From: Metopolophium dirhodum
Lineage: Eukaryota; Arthropoda; Insecta; Hemiptera; Aphididae
Direction of reading: 5' to 3'
NCBI RefSeq assembly: GCF_019925205.1
Contig: NC_083560.1
Location: 100,158,083 to 100,222,082, forward strand
DNA length: 64,000 bases
Program-made: the position numbers and the translations under genes
The notes under the pieces: generated by a model
What the model saw: the letters and a program-made list of their open reading frames with translations, nothing else
Databases searched by the model: none
What the model was told of the DNA's origin: nothing
Shown: in pieces, positions 32,748-44,878 of the stretch
Layout: each line of letters starts with the position of its first letter
How positions within the stretch are numbered: position 1 is the first letter of the stretch

Positions 32748-35700
32748 CAGGCCCGTGCGCAAGGGGGGGGGGGGGGTTCAAACCCCCCCCCCATGGCCGA
32801 AAAAATTGTGTTTTTCATTTTTGATCTATTACTTATACATCATATTTTCTAACCTTATTTGTAATAAATAATAATGCATAACATAATAGTACAATACTAT
32901 AATAATATAGTATAGTGTTGTCTTCATGTTTGCTGTTTATCGACTTTCGTAATCGTTGCCGTTATCGATAAAATATAATGACAATAAATGTATGAATATA
33001 AGTATAGAGCATACATGCCACACAACAATATTTTATTCGACCGCAATTAGTAGAACACGAGATTACACGATAACGGATTTCGGGAATTTTAAAAGTTGTT
33101 TATAATCATAGTTCATACACAACGATTGTAAGCTCACAGTGAGACGTTAGTTATAGTGTTATACAAACACGCCGTTAGAAATAACATCAAAATGGACATT
33201 CGAACGTTTTTCAAAAAACCACGGCTAGAAAATGATGAGATAGTAAGTACATTAAAATTAATTATAATTACTAATAATTCAAATCATTTTTAAAAATTAA
33301 ATTGGACTACTATTATAATATAGAGGTATGTTTATTTTTCGCGTGTGCTATAGAACATAATATAGTCATCCCGTTCGTGATTTGAAATCTATTGTTAATT
33401 GTTGTCGAAATATTTTATATAATACATTTTATTAAATGCAATATTTAAATCTATGAACACAATTATTCAATTAATCTGATTAATTTTTACATTTTATTTA
33501 CAGGAAAATAGTTTTAATAACCAGTCACAACCAACTGAACCAGCGAGAAATGCATCTCCAGAAACAAATGTATCAGTGTCACTTCCAGAGATTGTGCACC
33601 AACATGACATAGGATTATATGTGAATAAACCTGCAACGGCTGCAACTGAAACTATTGACTTGTTTACGGGACTTCAAAATTTGATTTGGACTCCTCCAGA
33701 AGACTATAAATTTCCTGTTTCCGAAAAAAGAAATTTCAAATTTCAAAGAAGTTGGTTGCTTAAATATAAATGGTTGGCTTATTCAGCAATTATGAATGGC
33801 GTATTTTGTAAGTATTGTGTGTTGTTTTCTGTCGGAGGTGGAGGAATTGGACATCAAAAGTTGGGACTGTTAGTTAAAAAACCGTTTACAAACTGGAAAA
33901 AAGCTTTAGAATCATTTAGTTACCATAACTCACTAGAGTATCATAAAACTTCATTATTAAAATCAAATATGAGAGCAGAAATTGATAACCAAAACATTTT
34001 ACCAGTTGATTTACAAATTTCGGAACAACTATTAAATTTCATTAATGAAAGTAAAAAATGTTTGATTCCTATAATCGAAACTTTAATATTATGTGGCCGG
34101 CAGGGTTTGGCCCTTCGTGGTTCAAATGATTCAGGGAGAATAACCTCCGAAGAACCTTTAACTAACGATGGTAATTTTCGGGCTCTTTTAAGATATTGAG
34201 CAAAAACTGACGATCAGCTTAATACTTTTTTTGCAAAATTCCTCAAAAAATGCCATGTATATAAGTAACCGTATACAAAACGAATTTATTGTCATATTTC
34301 ATAATTTAATTCAAAAACAGATTATTGAACGAGTCAATAAATCTCAAGCTTTTTCAGTAACAGCAGATGAAACTGCCGATATTGCTGGCATAGAACAAGT
34401 CTCAATATGTGTAAGGTATTTAAATAATGATGACGCTAAATTAAAAATACGTGAAGATTTTTTATGCTTTGTACCTGTAGCAGATGTAACTGGGAAAGGT
34501 TTATCAAATGTTATTTTGGATTTCCTTGAATATTCTGGAATTGACTGTGCGTATTTATTTGGACAAGGGTATGACGGGGCTAGTACTATGAGTGGTGAAT
34601 TTCACGGAGTTCAAGCGTATATCAGAGAAAAGTATCATTTAGCTCTCTACTCACACTGTGCTGCCCATAGTTTCAATTTAGCAGTTAGTGCCGCATGTAG
34701 TATCCCCCAAATTAGAAACTGTCTTGGTACAGTCCAATCTATTTACAACTTCTTAAATACACCAAAACAACAAATTGCACTTCATGATGCAATACAAAAT
34801 AATGAAACTTTGTTACAAGAAAAAAAAAAAAAACTTAAAAAATACTGCGCAACAAGGTGGGTACAACAGCATGAATCAATTGGAACCTATATAGATTTAC
34901 AACCAGCTGTTATTGACGCCTTAGAAAACATTTCAAGTACTTGGACAGATTCAAAAACAACATCCGGATCTTTTCAACTCCTTTCAGCAATAAAAACCTT
35001 AGAGTTTCAAGTATCAATTCACGTTTTGCATTGAGTACATGCATTGGCTTTATCATTGAGTAGAGTTTTACAAACAGAAAATCAAGATTTGGTTGAGGCT
35101 GTTAAGTTAGCAGGTGCAGCAAAACACGAACTTGAAGAAAGAAGACAATATTCTACAGAAAACTTCAACAACATTTTTGTGACTGTAGAAGATATTTGTA
35201 AGAAGTACAATATACCTGTGACTAAACCAAGACTCGTATCACGCCAAACTAACCGTTCTAACATTATCACAGACTCCGTAGCAGATTATTATAAAATTAT
35301 TATTTACATACCATATCATGATTTAATTTTCACTTATCTTCAAGATCGCTTCCTCAAACATCGAAATATTTTGTCCAACTTCTCATGTCTTTTTCCTATT
35401 GAAACTACATCTTTGGACAAAGTTGCTTGTAAAACGTTGTTTGAAACCTACAGTTCAATTTTACACGACGATTCCCCAGAAATTTGGATAAGTGACTAAG
35501 TGAGGTAGAAATTTGGCGACGACGACTAGTTGGTAAAAATATTCGAAACGCCCTTGATGCCCTTGATATTTGTAATGCAGATGCATTTCCAAATGTCCAT
35601 AAAATGTTACGTGTAATGTCAGTTTTGCCTGTGACTACAACGACTAATGAAAGGTCATTTTCTACATTACGTCGGCTGAAAACTTACCTACGATCAACAA

Positions 35701-35995
35701 TGGGCGAAGATCGCTTAAATGGACTGGCATCATTGAATATACATCGTGATATAAACGTGGACATAAATCAAGCACTGAATCAATTCTCTTCTGTCCCTCG
35801 TCGAGTTAATTTATTAAAAAAATGATTTGTATTTTATAGTAGGTATTGTTAAAAAACACATTTAACAAAGGTACTTACAAAATTAATAATAAATATAAAT
35901 AAGTTATAATACTATTTGCTGATTATTGATGTATCTATGTTATACATTTTTTTTTTCAAAACACCCCCCATTCTAAAATCCTGCGCACGGGCCTG
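32748..35995. mobile_element. Inner hAT element (TTF/DUF4371 type), 3.25 kb
   Basis: Exact 8-bp duplication AGTATTAT at 32740-32747 and 35996-36003. Ends are CAGGCCCGTGCGCA at both termini (inverted). The left end continues as G14, TTCAAA, C10 (32763-32792), a perfect hairpin; the right end has a matching C run. The element carries one transposase gene in plus orientation. Confidence 0.9.
33192..35825 (+). pseudogene. hAT transposase, ZMYM1-like (TTF finger, DUF4371), decayed
   Basis: Exon 1 at 33192-33242 (MDIRTFFKKPRLEND) ends at a GTAAGT donor; exon 2 opens after TTTACAG at about 33504. Domains: TTF-type zinc-finger block ('FKFQRSWLLKYKWLAYS', 'GVFCKYCVLFS'); the RNase H-like catalytic core with 'FSVTADETADIAGIEQVS' and 'GQGYDGASTMSGEF'; 'YCATRWVQQHESIGTYI'; and the C-terminal dimerisation block 'VTTTTNERSFSTLRRLKTY'. 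Breaks: TGA at 34197, a shift near 34230, TGA at 35032 and TAA at 35497. Same family as the gene at 48838. Confidence 0.85.
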
Positions 35996-36204
35996 AGTAT
36001 TATTAAAACAAAACTTAGGAGCACAATGCAGCAAGACCGTTTGGATGCGTTATTAACAATAAGTATTGAACAGGAGTCTGCCTACAATATAAATATCGAT
36101 GATGTCATTGAAACTTTTAAAATACTAAAACCAGTTAATAAGCGAATGGAATTGTTAATTAAAATTTTAAATTTATTGGATTTTATTATTTGTAATATTT
36201 ATTA

Positions 36205-36638
36205 AATTCTTCTTTAACCAAACTGATAAATAACTGTTTTATGTGTACTGTTTATTGTGTAATAACTGTAATAAGATGTGTAGAGAAGGTTGATGTATAG
36301 TAAGTTGATAAAATATTTATAAAAAATTAACTAAATAGCACATTAGTTAATAGGCCTTATTTATTAGTCCATAGTTGTAATAGCACAGGAAACCAATTTT
36401 AAAATCAAGAAAATCTTTAATTTGGCGGGGTGAACAAATTCCAGGTGCTATATAATTTCCATACAACAAAAATAAGTATAGATATAGATTATAGATCGCT
36501 GTAGCAAGTAAATAATTTAAATTTTATAACTGGCCTCCCCAGCCATGGAGGTCTGGAAAAGCCTATGCTCCCAAGCACCACCCCCCTCCTCCCCATAGCT
36601 AGTAGTTGCACCCATGCTCATTCATTATTTATTCATAC
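36205..36638. other. Outer hAT right part and intron DNA
   Basis: Noncoding. The C-rich text at 36580-36616 is the outer hAT right end; 36617-36638 is intron of the Myb/SANT-like gene. Confidence 0.5.
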
Positions 36639-37266
36639 CTGAACCACGATTACACAAATTGTTTGATGTTCCATCATCAACAATATCTTCCACATCTACA
36701 CTTTGAGACCCTAATAAAATGATAATATTTATATATTTAATATTGTTACAAATTAATTTAAAACATTAATTTATGTATTATAAATTGACATTAATAACAT
36801 ATTTGTATAACATGTCAATTGACATTATGACCATGGTATACCAATATAATAAATATTTTTACCTACCTGTATTGTAGTCACCATCACAATCTACTACATT
36901 GTTTAGAACAGTGGTGCGCAACCTTTTTTGATCCACGACCCCCCAAAATGATTTATTTTTATAATACGACCCCCTTCCTACCAACATTATGTAAGTCTAT
37001 GATATATTTAGTTGATAGTTTTAATGTATACACACATTTTATTCATATACATTAAATCGTTAATTTTAGGCAATTTTAATATTTCTTTAATTTAATTAAT
37101 CAAAAACATGAAAAAAAAAATACAAAATTAAAGTTTTATAAAATCTAAAATCTAAAATTAAAAAATGTATTATTATAATGATAATCAAAATTTTAATATT
37201 TTTAAATTATAAAATTACTATTTGATTATTTTGATGAGAGACCTGAGCTTGCGTTGTAGACATGAT

Positions 37267-37690
37267 TTATTCTATGTTTGGTTTGATATTTGACACTGCT
37301 ACTCTTAAATCAGCTTCAACATTTAGTCTGGAGCGATATTTGTTTTTAATTATCGTTAGTGTTGAAAATGCTGTTTCGCATAAATAAGTTGATGAAAAAG
37401 GAAGTAAAATTGATATTGCTTGTTTTGATAATTCTGGATATTCAGATTTGATGGAAATCCAAAATGTATTACATACATTTTCTTGAAATCTGATACGTAG
37501 ATTTTCATCTGATGACAAGTCAATAAGTTCTTCGCTTATTTTTAAATTTCCTAATTTTATTCATTGGTATTAATATGAAATGGATTTCTTATCCAACCTA
37601 GACTTTCTTCTGGGAAATCTTCAAACCGTGCATTAAAGTTTGTTTGTAAACTTATTAGTTGAGTAGTTATAATTTCTTTTATCATATTAA
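37267..37690 (-). pseudogene. hAT (ZBED5-like) transposase, C-terminal part
   Basis: Minus-strand text from 37690 down: 'FPEESLGWIRNPFHIN' (shifted frame), then 37518-37267 with 'ISILLPFSSTYLCETAFSTL', the hAT dimerisation signature, and 'KNKYRSRLNVEADLRVAVS'. It is the end of the gene that begins at 44878; the LINE separates the two parts. Confidence 0.8.
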
Positions 37691-37870
37691 TAGCGGCGTC
37701 CCACGTCTGAATTTTTCTCGATTAAAACACGGCACGTGTCAAGGCCAACACATATAGCTGCTTTTAGCGTCGGGTGTAATTTAATTGGCCTATCTACATT
37801 TTCAAAGGCGTCTTATTTTAATTAATTTTGATTATTTGCTTATTAGTTAAACTATTAGTCGTTTAACGCA

Positions 37871-38614
37871 ATGGCCCAAAGTAATGATCCACTTACTACT
37901 GAACTCAATAAGTGGACAAAAAGCATGCTCGTTGACTTCATTATTACTCAATCACTACCTACTGGTGTGAAATTGAGTGAGGAATTGTCAACATTCTTAA
38001 AAGGATCTTCTTCTAACCCTACATCGCTATCTTTTGAGAACTCATTAAATGTGGCCACTATTCTTCAATCTGTTGTCGATGAGCTCAAATCTGTAGCACT
38101 TAGTAACTTTAAGTTACATGATAAGCTAAACCGTCTCAATATGACTGCTAAGGTTACCACTTCTCCTAATTTAAATACTGGTTCAAACAATCTACCAACT
38201 ACTTTACTCTCCAAGCCGAATGTGGATACTCATTCTAGACAGCCTGCAATCCAATCGACTACTAGTTTACCCTCGTCCATAAAATCAAAATTTATCGTTG
38301 GCTCTCATAAAAGTGTATCCTCCAAGTTGTCTTCAGTGCCGGTGTGGAGGCATGTTGATATCTTTGTCTCAAGACTTGCGCCACTTGTAACGACCACTAT
38401 GCTTGAATCTGAATTGTTCAATAGCTACTCAGATGTGACCATAAATAAATTAGTGACAAAACACCCATCATATTCTTCATTCCATGTGCGCCTGCCTGCG
38501 GAGAAGCTTGATGAAGTCCTCAAACCTACATTCTGGCCTGATGGCGTAATGGTCAAACGCTTTTGGGGTCGTCTTACGCCCGAGATGATTCTAACCGACT
38601 CTCCAAAAAACTAA
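37871..38614 (+). CDS. CR1-like LINE ORF1 protein
   Basis: 247 codons, intact from ATG. The N-terminal half is Ser/Thr/Asn-rich with a helical 'TILQSVVDELKSVALSNFKL' segment. The C-terminal domain (about residues 155-240) has 'WRHVDIFVSRLAPLVTTTML' and 'FWPDGVMVKRFWGR', resembling the RRM-like or PRE-type RNA-binding C-terminus of CR1-like ORF1 proteins ('FVSRL..., P..Y.SF.V..., WP.G..V..F'). It would bind the element RNA in the ribonucleoprotein. The ORF2 frame starts about 60 nt downstream. Confidence 0.6.
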   Translation: MAQSNDPLTTELNKWTKSMLVDFIITQSLPTGVKLSEELSTFLKGSSSNPTSLSFENSLNVATILQSVVDELKSVALSNFKLHDKLNRLNMTAKVTTSPNLNTGSNNLPTTLLSKPNVDTHSRQPAIQSTTSLPSSIKSKFIVGSHKSVSSKLSSVPVWRHVDIFVSRLAPLVTTTMLESELFNSYSDVTINKLVTKHPSYSSFHVRLPAEKLDEVLKPTFWPDGVMVKRFWGRLTPEMILTDSPKN

Positions 38615-38671
38615 TTTCTTCATGTACGCCTATCTGTGATCTTCCTGTTGATATACACGCTTATAATTATA

Positions 38672-41600
38672 ATGGTAAGGATTATTGTTTATGTAGTGAT
38701 TTATGTACTTAATTGCCGCGGGTTAAGAACCAAACTAAGTAATTTAAAATGTAATGTCGCTGTTTTTGATTATGTTTTTATCTGTTTCACTGAAACATGG
38801 CTATGCGACAGCTTCTATGATAGTGAACTTGGTCTATCCAACTACATTATTTATAGATGTGATAGAAATAGTTTAACAAGTAATTTTTCTAGAGGTGGCG
38901 GCGCTCTCATTGCCATTCGTAGTGACATAGTATCTAATTTAATTTACACTCCAGCTACTAATGTTGAACATCTATTTGTTAAACTTAGTTATAATAACAT
39001 CAACTATGTAGTGTGCTCAGTGTACTTTCCTCCTAATTGCCCGCTTTCTGCTTATGAGTCTTTTATTTCCGCTGTACAATCTGTTCTTCTCCTTCATCCA
39101 GAATGTGTATTCATTTTTTGTGGTGACTTCAATTTGCCAGATATTATATGGTCCAACGATGATTTTGGTTTACTTTACAATACGGTTTCTAATCCCAGAG
39201 TTCAATGTATCCCTGATGCATTTGCGTTCTTTAACTTTTTCCAACTAAATGATATTCAAAACTCTTTTGGTGTTGTCTTGGACCTTGTGTTCTCCAATGA
39301 TAACAGAATCTATATCTCTAAAGCCGTAACTTCAGCAGTACCTTGTGATCCCTACCACCCGGCTCTTGATATTATGATAAAGTTGGATAAACTTTCCCCT
39401 TTACTTGATCGTTCCCATAATTATTATGACTTCCGCCGTGCTCCTTATTCAAAAATATGCGAATTCCTAAATTCATTTAATTGGTTGGAGACCATAATAT
39501 CTCTTGATGTTGATGAAGCTGCTAAGGCAATTTATGACGCCTTGCACTTTTGCATTTTAAACTTTGTTCCGGAAGTGTCTTATATACCTTCGACATTCCT
39601 GAAATGGTTTTCAAAAAATCTTAAGCATATTGTTTTAAGCAAGAAAAGGGCACATGCCAAGTTTAAAGCTTCACGCTGTCCCCTTGATTATGCGGAATTT
39701 TCCGCACTTTGTGCCTCTTACAAGGCAGAATACAAGAGATGTCATACTGTCTACCTGTCTCGCACTGAGTCTATGCTAAAATCTAACCCCAGGTCGTTTT
39801 GGGACTTTGTCCGAGTTAATAAATCTAGCAACGAAATTCCCCACTCAGTACATTTTGAGAATTTTCAAAGCTCGGGTACAGAGTCTGTCTCTAACTTATT
39901 TTCCCATTACTTCAATACAGTCTATGTTCCTCCTTTGTCTAATGACCATTCGTCTCCTTTTTTGTTCCATGACCTACCTAGCACTTGTTCATTCGACATC
40001 GAAGATGTTGACGCTGGTCTAGACGCGCTAAAAAATGTTAAGTCCGTAGGCCCCGACGGCTTGTCAGGTATATTCTTATACAATGTGAAATCTTCATTAT
40101 GTTTTCCACTGTGGCTACTTTTTAAGCGTTCAATCGATAGCGGAGTTTTTCCCTCTTCTTTCAAGATTAGCTCTGTCACTCCTATTTTTAAATCTGGTGA
40201 TAAAGCTGATGTCAAAAATTATAGACCTGTCTCTATTTTGAGCCACATATCCAAACTGTTTGAACTTCTAGTATTGAGAAGTATTCAATCGCCAATGAAC
40301 TCTATTCTGATCGACGAGCAACATGGGTTTAGACCTGGTCGCTCGACCACTACTAATTTACTCGTTTTTAACAATTTTGTTATGAAGGCTGTCGAGAAGC
40401 ACATCCAAGTTGATGTTATTTTCACAGACTTTACTAAAGCCTTCGATAGAGTCGACCATGGCCGCCTAATCGAGACCCTATACAAAACTGGGTTCGGTGA
40501 ACCATTGTTGTCTTGGTTCAAATCTTATTTGTCAGACAGAGTCCAGTGGGTAAAAGTGTTCGGATGCAAATCATCCATCTCAAAGGTCTCTTCTGGAGTT
40601 TCTCAAGGAGGACATTTATCTCCAATATTGTTTTCTTTGTATGTAAATGGCATCAAGGAAACTGTTAAAAACTGTGAACTACTCATGTTTGCCGACGACT
40701 TGAAGCTCTTTAGGAAAATTGATAACTTATCTGACTGCTCTACGCTCCAGAATGATCTTAACAACCTGGTCTCGTGGTTTAATAATATTGGTCTACAGTT
40801 TAATGTAAATAAATGCCATTCCATGTCATTTTTAAGACACCGCTCCCCTATTAACTATACTTTCTCCATCAATGGTTCAAGTGTAACATCGGTTTGTAGT
40901 AAGAAAGACTTAGGTATTATCTTTAATTCCGATCTCAATTTTCACTACCACACTGAAATGATATGCTGCAAAGCCTTAAAAACGCTTGGGTTTGTAATGC
41001 GCATATCAAAGGAGTTCAATCTATCTTCTTCATTAAAAACTGTAATTGTCGGTGGAAAGGCCAAGTGATGTAACCCTCAAAAACCAAATTTTACAAGGGA
41101 CACTTAAACGATAATAACTTTTTTCCAAATTAATCTTTTTATGTTAATTTTTCTTATTGTAAGACTTTATATCATTTAATTCTATGTGTGAATTGAATTA
41201 AAAGAAGGCACATTTTATTCATAATGTAATCACTTACCAAAGTAGAGGTATTAGTGGGTTAATTTAGGTGGCTGGCTAACATAAAAGTCATTGTGGGTTA
41301 CATCATATGGCATTAAGGGATATCTGTGGGTTACACTACTTTGCCAAAATAATAATTAGTATCCAAATAACGTAACCATCAATTAAGTAAATACTAAAGT
41401 AATTTAACTAACAAAAACATTGTATTTTTTTTAACAATTTATTATAATAACAATTAACAGTATTATAACAATTTTAATAGTTAATTCCTGAGAGTATAAT
41501 TTAGTATACATTATAGGTAAGTGAAATAACTATATTTAAATACAAAAAATGTTTAGCATAAAATTGTATAAAATAAAAATTACTTATATTATAATAATTA

Positions 41601-43261
41601 TAGAAAAAAAAATATTACCTTATAATAATAAAAAAGGTTAATTTTTTTTCAAATTCTAGTCCATTTTGGTAAAAAATAATATTGCATTTCTTTAACAATT
41701 TATCATAATAACAGTATTATAACTATGTACAAATAACAAAGTAATAATATAAACAAATAAATAAAATTAACTGAAAAAAAATATTATATATAATAATATA
41801 TCTACACTAGCAATATTATTATTATTATAATTATTGTCTGGGGGGACATTAATCACAATGCATTCATACACATCACTATTAATATTAGCAGTATTGTCAT
41901 ACATTTGGTCATGATTAAACTCAAGTTCGTTTTGTAAAATTTCAACTTCTGTACTTTCATTAATACTAGGAATTGTAGACAACCAATTTTTCACGTAGTT
42001 CATCCGATTATTATCATCATCATCATTAGTTATAATATTATTATCTACTACGTTAGTGCTTAACCAAACGTGCTCGCTTTTTTTTTTCGATGGCAGGTTC
42101 TTGAATGGAACTTAACATTCTTATAACTCTGTTTCTTTGCATGGTAAATAATTGGCACTAACAGGTTAAACCGAATTATCTAATATGCAGGTAATGTAAT
42201 ATACTTAAATAAGAAAATAACTAACAAAAAACAGAAATGCAGAATATTTTAATTACAATTAGCATGATTTGCGAATGTGTTATTGTGATTTGTGATAAAC
42301 AAAATGATAACACTCTGCAGCGGTGGTGGTAAAATTCTTTTGTCTTGGCGGTGCCGCCGTGATGGCGGTAAAATTGTGTCTGCCTTCAGTCTTCACACAA
42401 TGTGTGATAAACTCAGTGTGGTAACAATAATAATACTACAATCAATTATATTAATTTTATTACAACCATGGTTGTTTATTTAAACCATGATTTCACGACA
42501 AACACGGTTTCACATTTCATATTGGGTTGGGTTACGTTATTTGGCTGGTAAAAATGTGATATTTAGCTTAAATACTGAGGCTTACGTTGATGCTTACATT
42601 ACTTGACTGGAATAATTTGTAAATTGTTCCAATTCTGGTTGGTGGTGTTATGGCTTACGTTCTTTGGCATTATTTTGTTTATGAGGGTTGCGTCATTTGA
42701 GATGAAGAAAAATACAATTTTGTACCAGAAAAACTCATTTGTGGGTTAAAATATTTGGCCAGAATGTGTATTAATGTGTCAAGAATAATATTCAATAATA
42801 ACCTCACTTTTGAAAAAAATGAGGGTTACGTCACTTGGCCTTTCCACCGATTATACTGCTCATTGGTCCGTTCACTTTTAGAGTATTCATCGGTCCTATG
42901 GGACCCTTATACGGTATCTGACTCATGTCAATTAGAACGTGTTCAGAGACGGTTCTTATCTTGCGCAGCTTTTGTCTTAAAAATAAATCATCCTCCCCAC
43001 GACTATTTCTTAGTTATGCAGGAACTCAGCCTCATTTCACTGGCTGACAGGCGAGTTAACGCTAACATAGAATTTCTGAATAAACTTGTTGATGGTCGTA
43101 TAGATGCTCCCTCACTTCTCTCGATAGTCAATTTCAAAGTTCCTTCCCGTACTACTATGCTCCTTTCGTTATTCCTGCGCACACTACCAATTATGGCAAG
43201 AAATAATCCGTTAGACCGCATGATGCGGCTGGCTAATGAGAGCACCGTTCATAAAAACTGA
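38672..43261 (+). pseudogene. CR1-like LINE ORF2 (endonuclease-RT), split by a TIR element
   Basis: ATG 38672. AP-endonuclease: 'LNCRGLRTKLSNL', 'CFTETWL', 'FIFCGDFNLPDIIW', 'LDLVFSN', 'DPYHPAL'. Reverse transcriptase: 'KSVGPDGLSG', 'KNYRPVSILSHISK', 'EQHGFRPGRSTTTNL', 'FTDFTKAFDRVDH', 'SGVSQGGHLSPILF' and the catalytic 'MFADDLKLF'. All core motifs are present and the frame is open to 41050, where a 1.8 kb element enters. After 42848 the thumb/C-terminal part resumes ('LYCSLVRSLLEYSSVLWDP', 'RRFLSCAAFVL') to 43261. Apart from the insertion the protein looks intact. Confidence 0.85.
41051..42848. mobile_element. Unclassified 1.8 kb TIR element with repeated subterminal motif
   Basis: Terminal inverted repeats of about 29 bp: GGTGGAAAGGCCAAGTGATG at 41051 and its near-perfect complement ending at 42848. 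The motif GGGTTACRTCATTTGGC recurs near both ends: about 41302 and 41335 on the left, 42531, 42657 and 42823 on the right. No convincing target duplication. Inside is one minus-strand frame (42003-41767, with an upstream Lys-rich extension 'LPSKKKSEHVWLSTN') that is acidic and Asn-rich and unlike any transposase I know. Superfamily unknown. Confidence 0.65.
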
Positions 43262-43450
43262 TACATTTATTATTATATATTTTTATATTGTTTTATTATC
43301 ATTAGTATACTTATTATTCTGTAATTATTATATTATATATATATAATTATGTCATTGTATTAATTATTTTAAATTATGTATTATTGTATTATGTTAAACT
43401 GTTGAATAGGGCCCAGCCCGTTAACAAATAAATAAACAAATAAACAAATA

Positions 43451-44878
43451 ACATCCAAATCATTATCACTGAGGAATTCTGATAAACATGAAAACATTTC
43501 AAATTTGTCATCGTCGATATAATTTTTCCACAGAAGTATTTTCTTTTTAAAAGCATTGATTTTATCAGAAAGAAAAAAAATATTAGTATTTTTCCCTTGT
43601 AGGCTTAAATTTAGACAATTTAGTTTTTCAAATATATCTGCAAAATAGCCCAGAATTGCAAGCCATTGCTCGTCTAAAAAATGTTCCGAAAGTGTATTAT
43701 TACGTTCCAGAAGAAAAATTCATGCTTCATCTCTGTGTTCAAAAAGGCGTGATAATATTTTACCACGAGACAACCACCTTACTTCAGTATGAAGAAGCAA
43801 TTTTTCATGGTCAGAACCCATTTCGTTGCAAAGTATAGTAAAAAGTCTGGAATTTAATGACTGATTTTATAAAATGTATTACACTTATAGCATTAAGGAG
43901 TACTTTATTAACATCTGGTTGAAGTTTTTTGGAAGCTAAAGCTTCTCTATGAATCATACAATGGTTAAACTTTATATTTGAAGACACCTCTAGAACTTTA
44001 ACTTTAAAACCTTTTTTTGAACCAGTAAGGGCAGCTGCGCCGTCAGTGCATATCGAAACACATATGGACCAGGGAATTTCATTAATTTCTAAACAATTGT
44101 TTATAAGAACAAAAATATCATTTCCAGTTGTACGTCCTAATAGTTGACAAAATAAAAAGTCTTCTTCAATTTTATCTTTATAAATATATCTAACATATAC
44201 AAGAAATTGAGCAAGATTAGTTATATCCGTAGATTCATCTAATTGCATTGCAAAATAATTTCCTCGTAATCTATTTAGAAGTTGTGATTTTATATTATCA
44301 GACATATTTTCAATTCGACGTGACAGAGTATCTCTTGATAAGGGAATCATTTTTAATTCATTTGCATATGATTCACCATGCATAATTGATACTATTTTTA
44401 TAGCGGCTGGCAAAACGAGATATTCACCAATAGAGTGTGGTTTTTTGGTTTTTGCAATTAAATATGAAGCCTCTAATGACGCAGTTAGAGCTTTTATAGG
44501 TACTGTAGTAAAATTACGCATAGTATTTTTTTGAACTTTTATCGAATTTTCATACCTTTTAAAAAAGTCTTCCTCTTTATGTTGGAATTGAGGATGTTTA
44601 GTTACTAAATGTCGTTTTAGCTTTGATGGCATCATACTTTCAGAAGCTAATCTTTCTAAACAAATAACACATTTTGGCTCAACTTTTTCAACATCGAAAA
44701 TGAATGCAAACTTGATGTAACTGTCTTGGTATTTACGGTCCTTTTTATTTACTTTTTGGTTCAAACATTCTCGACTGGTTTTAACATCTGACGACATTTC
44801 TGATACCTTACGAACTTTAGTTTCTATAACACTTTCATCATCACTATTCATCGGTCGTTTAGTTAAAAATTTATCCAT
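43451..44878 (-). pseudogene. hAT (ZBED5/SCAND3-like) transposase, N-terminal and middle part
   Basis: ATG at 44878; 355 codons open to 43811, then continuing in shifted frames to 43451 where the LINE enters. BED-type finger ('CVICLERLASESMMPSKLKR', 'HLVTKHPQF'); catalytic core 'YFAMQLDESTDITNLAQF' and 'VSICTDGAAALTGSKKGF'; 'FNHCMIHREALASKKL'. The shifted part has 'EVRWLSRGKILSRLFE' and 'DEQWLAILGYFADIFEKL'. The signature W-L-S-R-G block and DEST motif are typical of ZBED5/SCAND3 hAT transposases. It moved the element at 36909-45294. Broken by shifts near 43830 and by the LINE. Confidence 0.85.

Larger units (their letters stand above)
32277..36204 (+). pseudogene. Outer hAT transposase fragments
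   Basis: 32277-32636 has 'STTRWDCLAEAVNAIKENY', the conserved 'TRW' block of hAT/ZMYM1-like transposases, then continues to 'DNDKYY' at 32745, where the inner hAT enters. After 36003 the text resumes with 'LRSTMQQDRLDALLTISIE' and a helical tail, the hAT dimerisation C-terminus. The N-terminal zinc finger and catalytic parts are absent, so it is an internally deleted copy. Confidence 0.7.
32165..36616. mobile_element. Outer hAT relic with exact 8-bp duplication
   Basis: CTCATTCA at 32157-32164 and 36617-36624 flank the element. Ends are CATGGGCGCAACTAG on the left and the complement of CATGGGTGCAACTACTAG on the right. Its own content is a decayed DUF4371/ZMYM-type hAT transposase: the middle part at 32277-32740 and the C-terminal part at 36004-36200. 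A second hAT (32748-35995) interrupts it. Confidence 0.8.
37690..43450 (+). mobile_element. CR1-like LINE inserted in the hAT element
   Basis: Leader about 37690-37870 (GC-richer start 'GCGGCGTCCCACGTC'), ORF1 37871-38614, ORF2 38672-43261 interrupted at 41051-42848, and a 3' end with AAATAAAC repeats at about 43424-43450. A short tandem 3' tail instead of plain poly(A) fits the CR1/L2 group. Coding parts are otherwise undamaged, so the LINE is younger than its hAT host. Confidence 0.75.
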
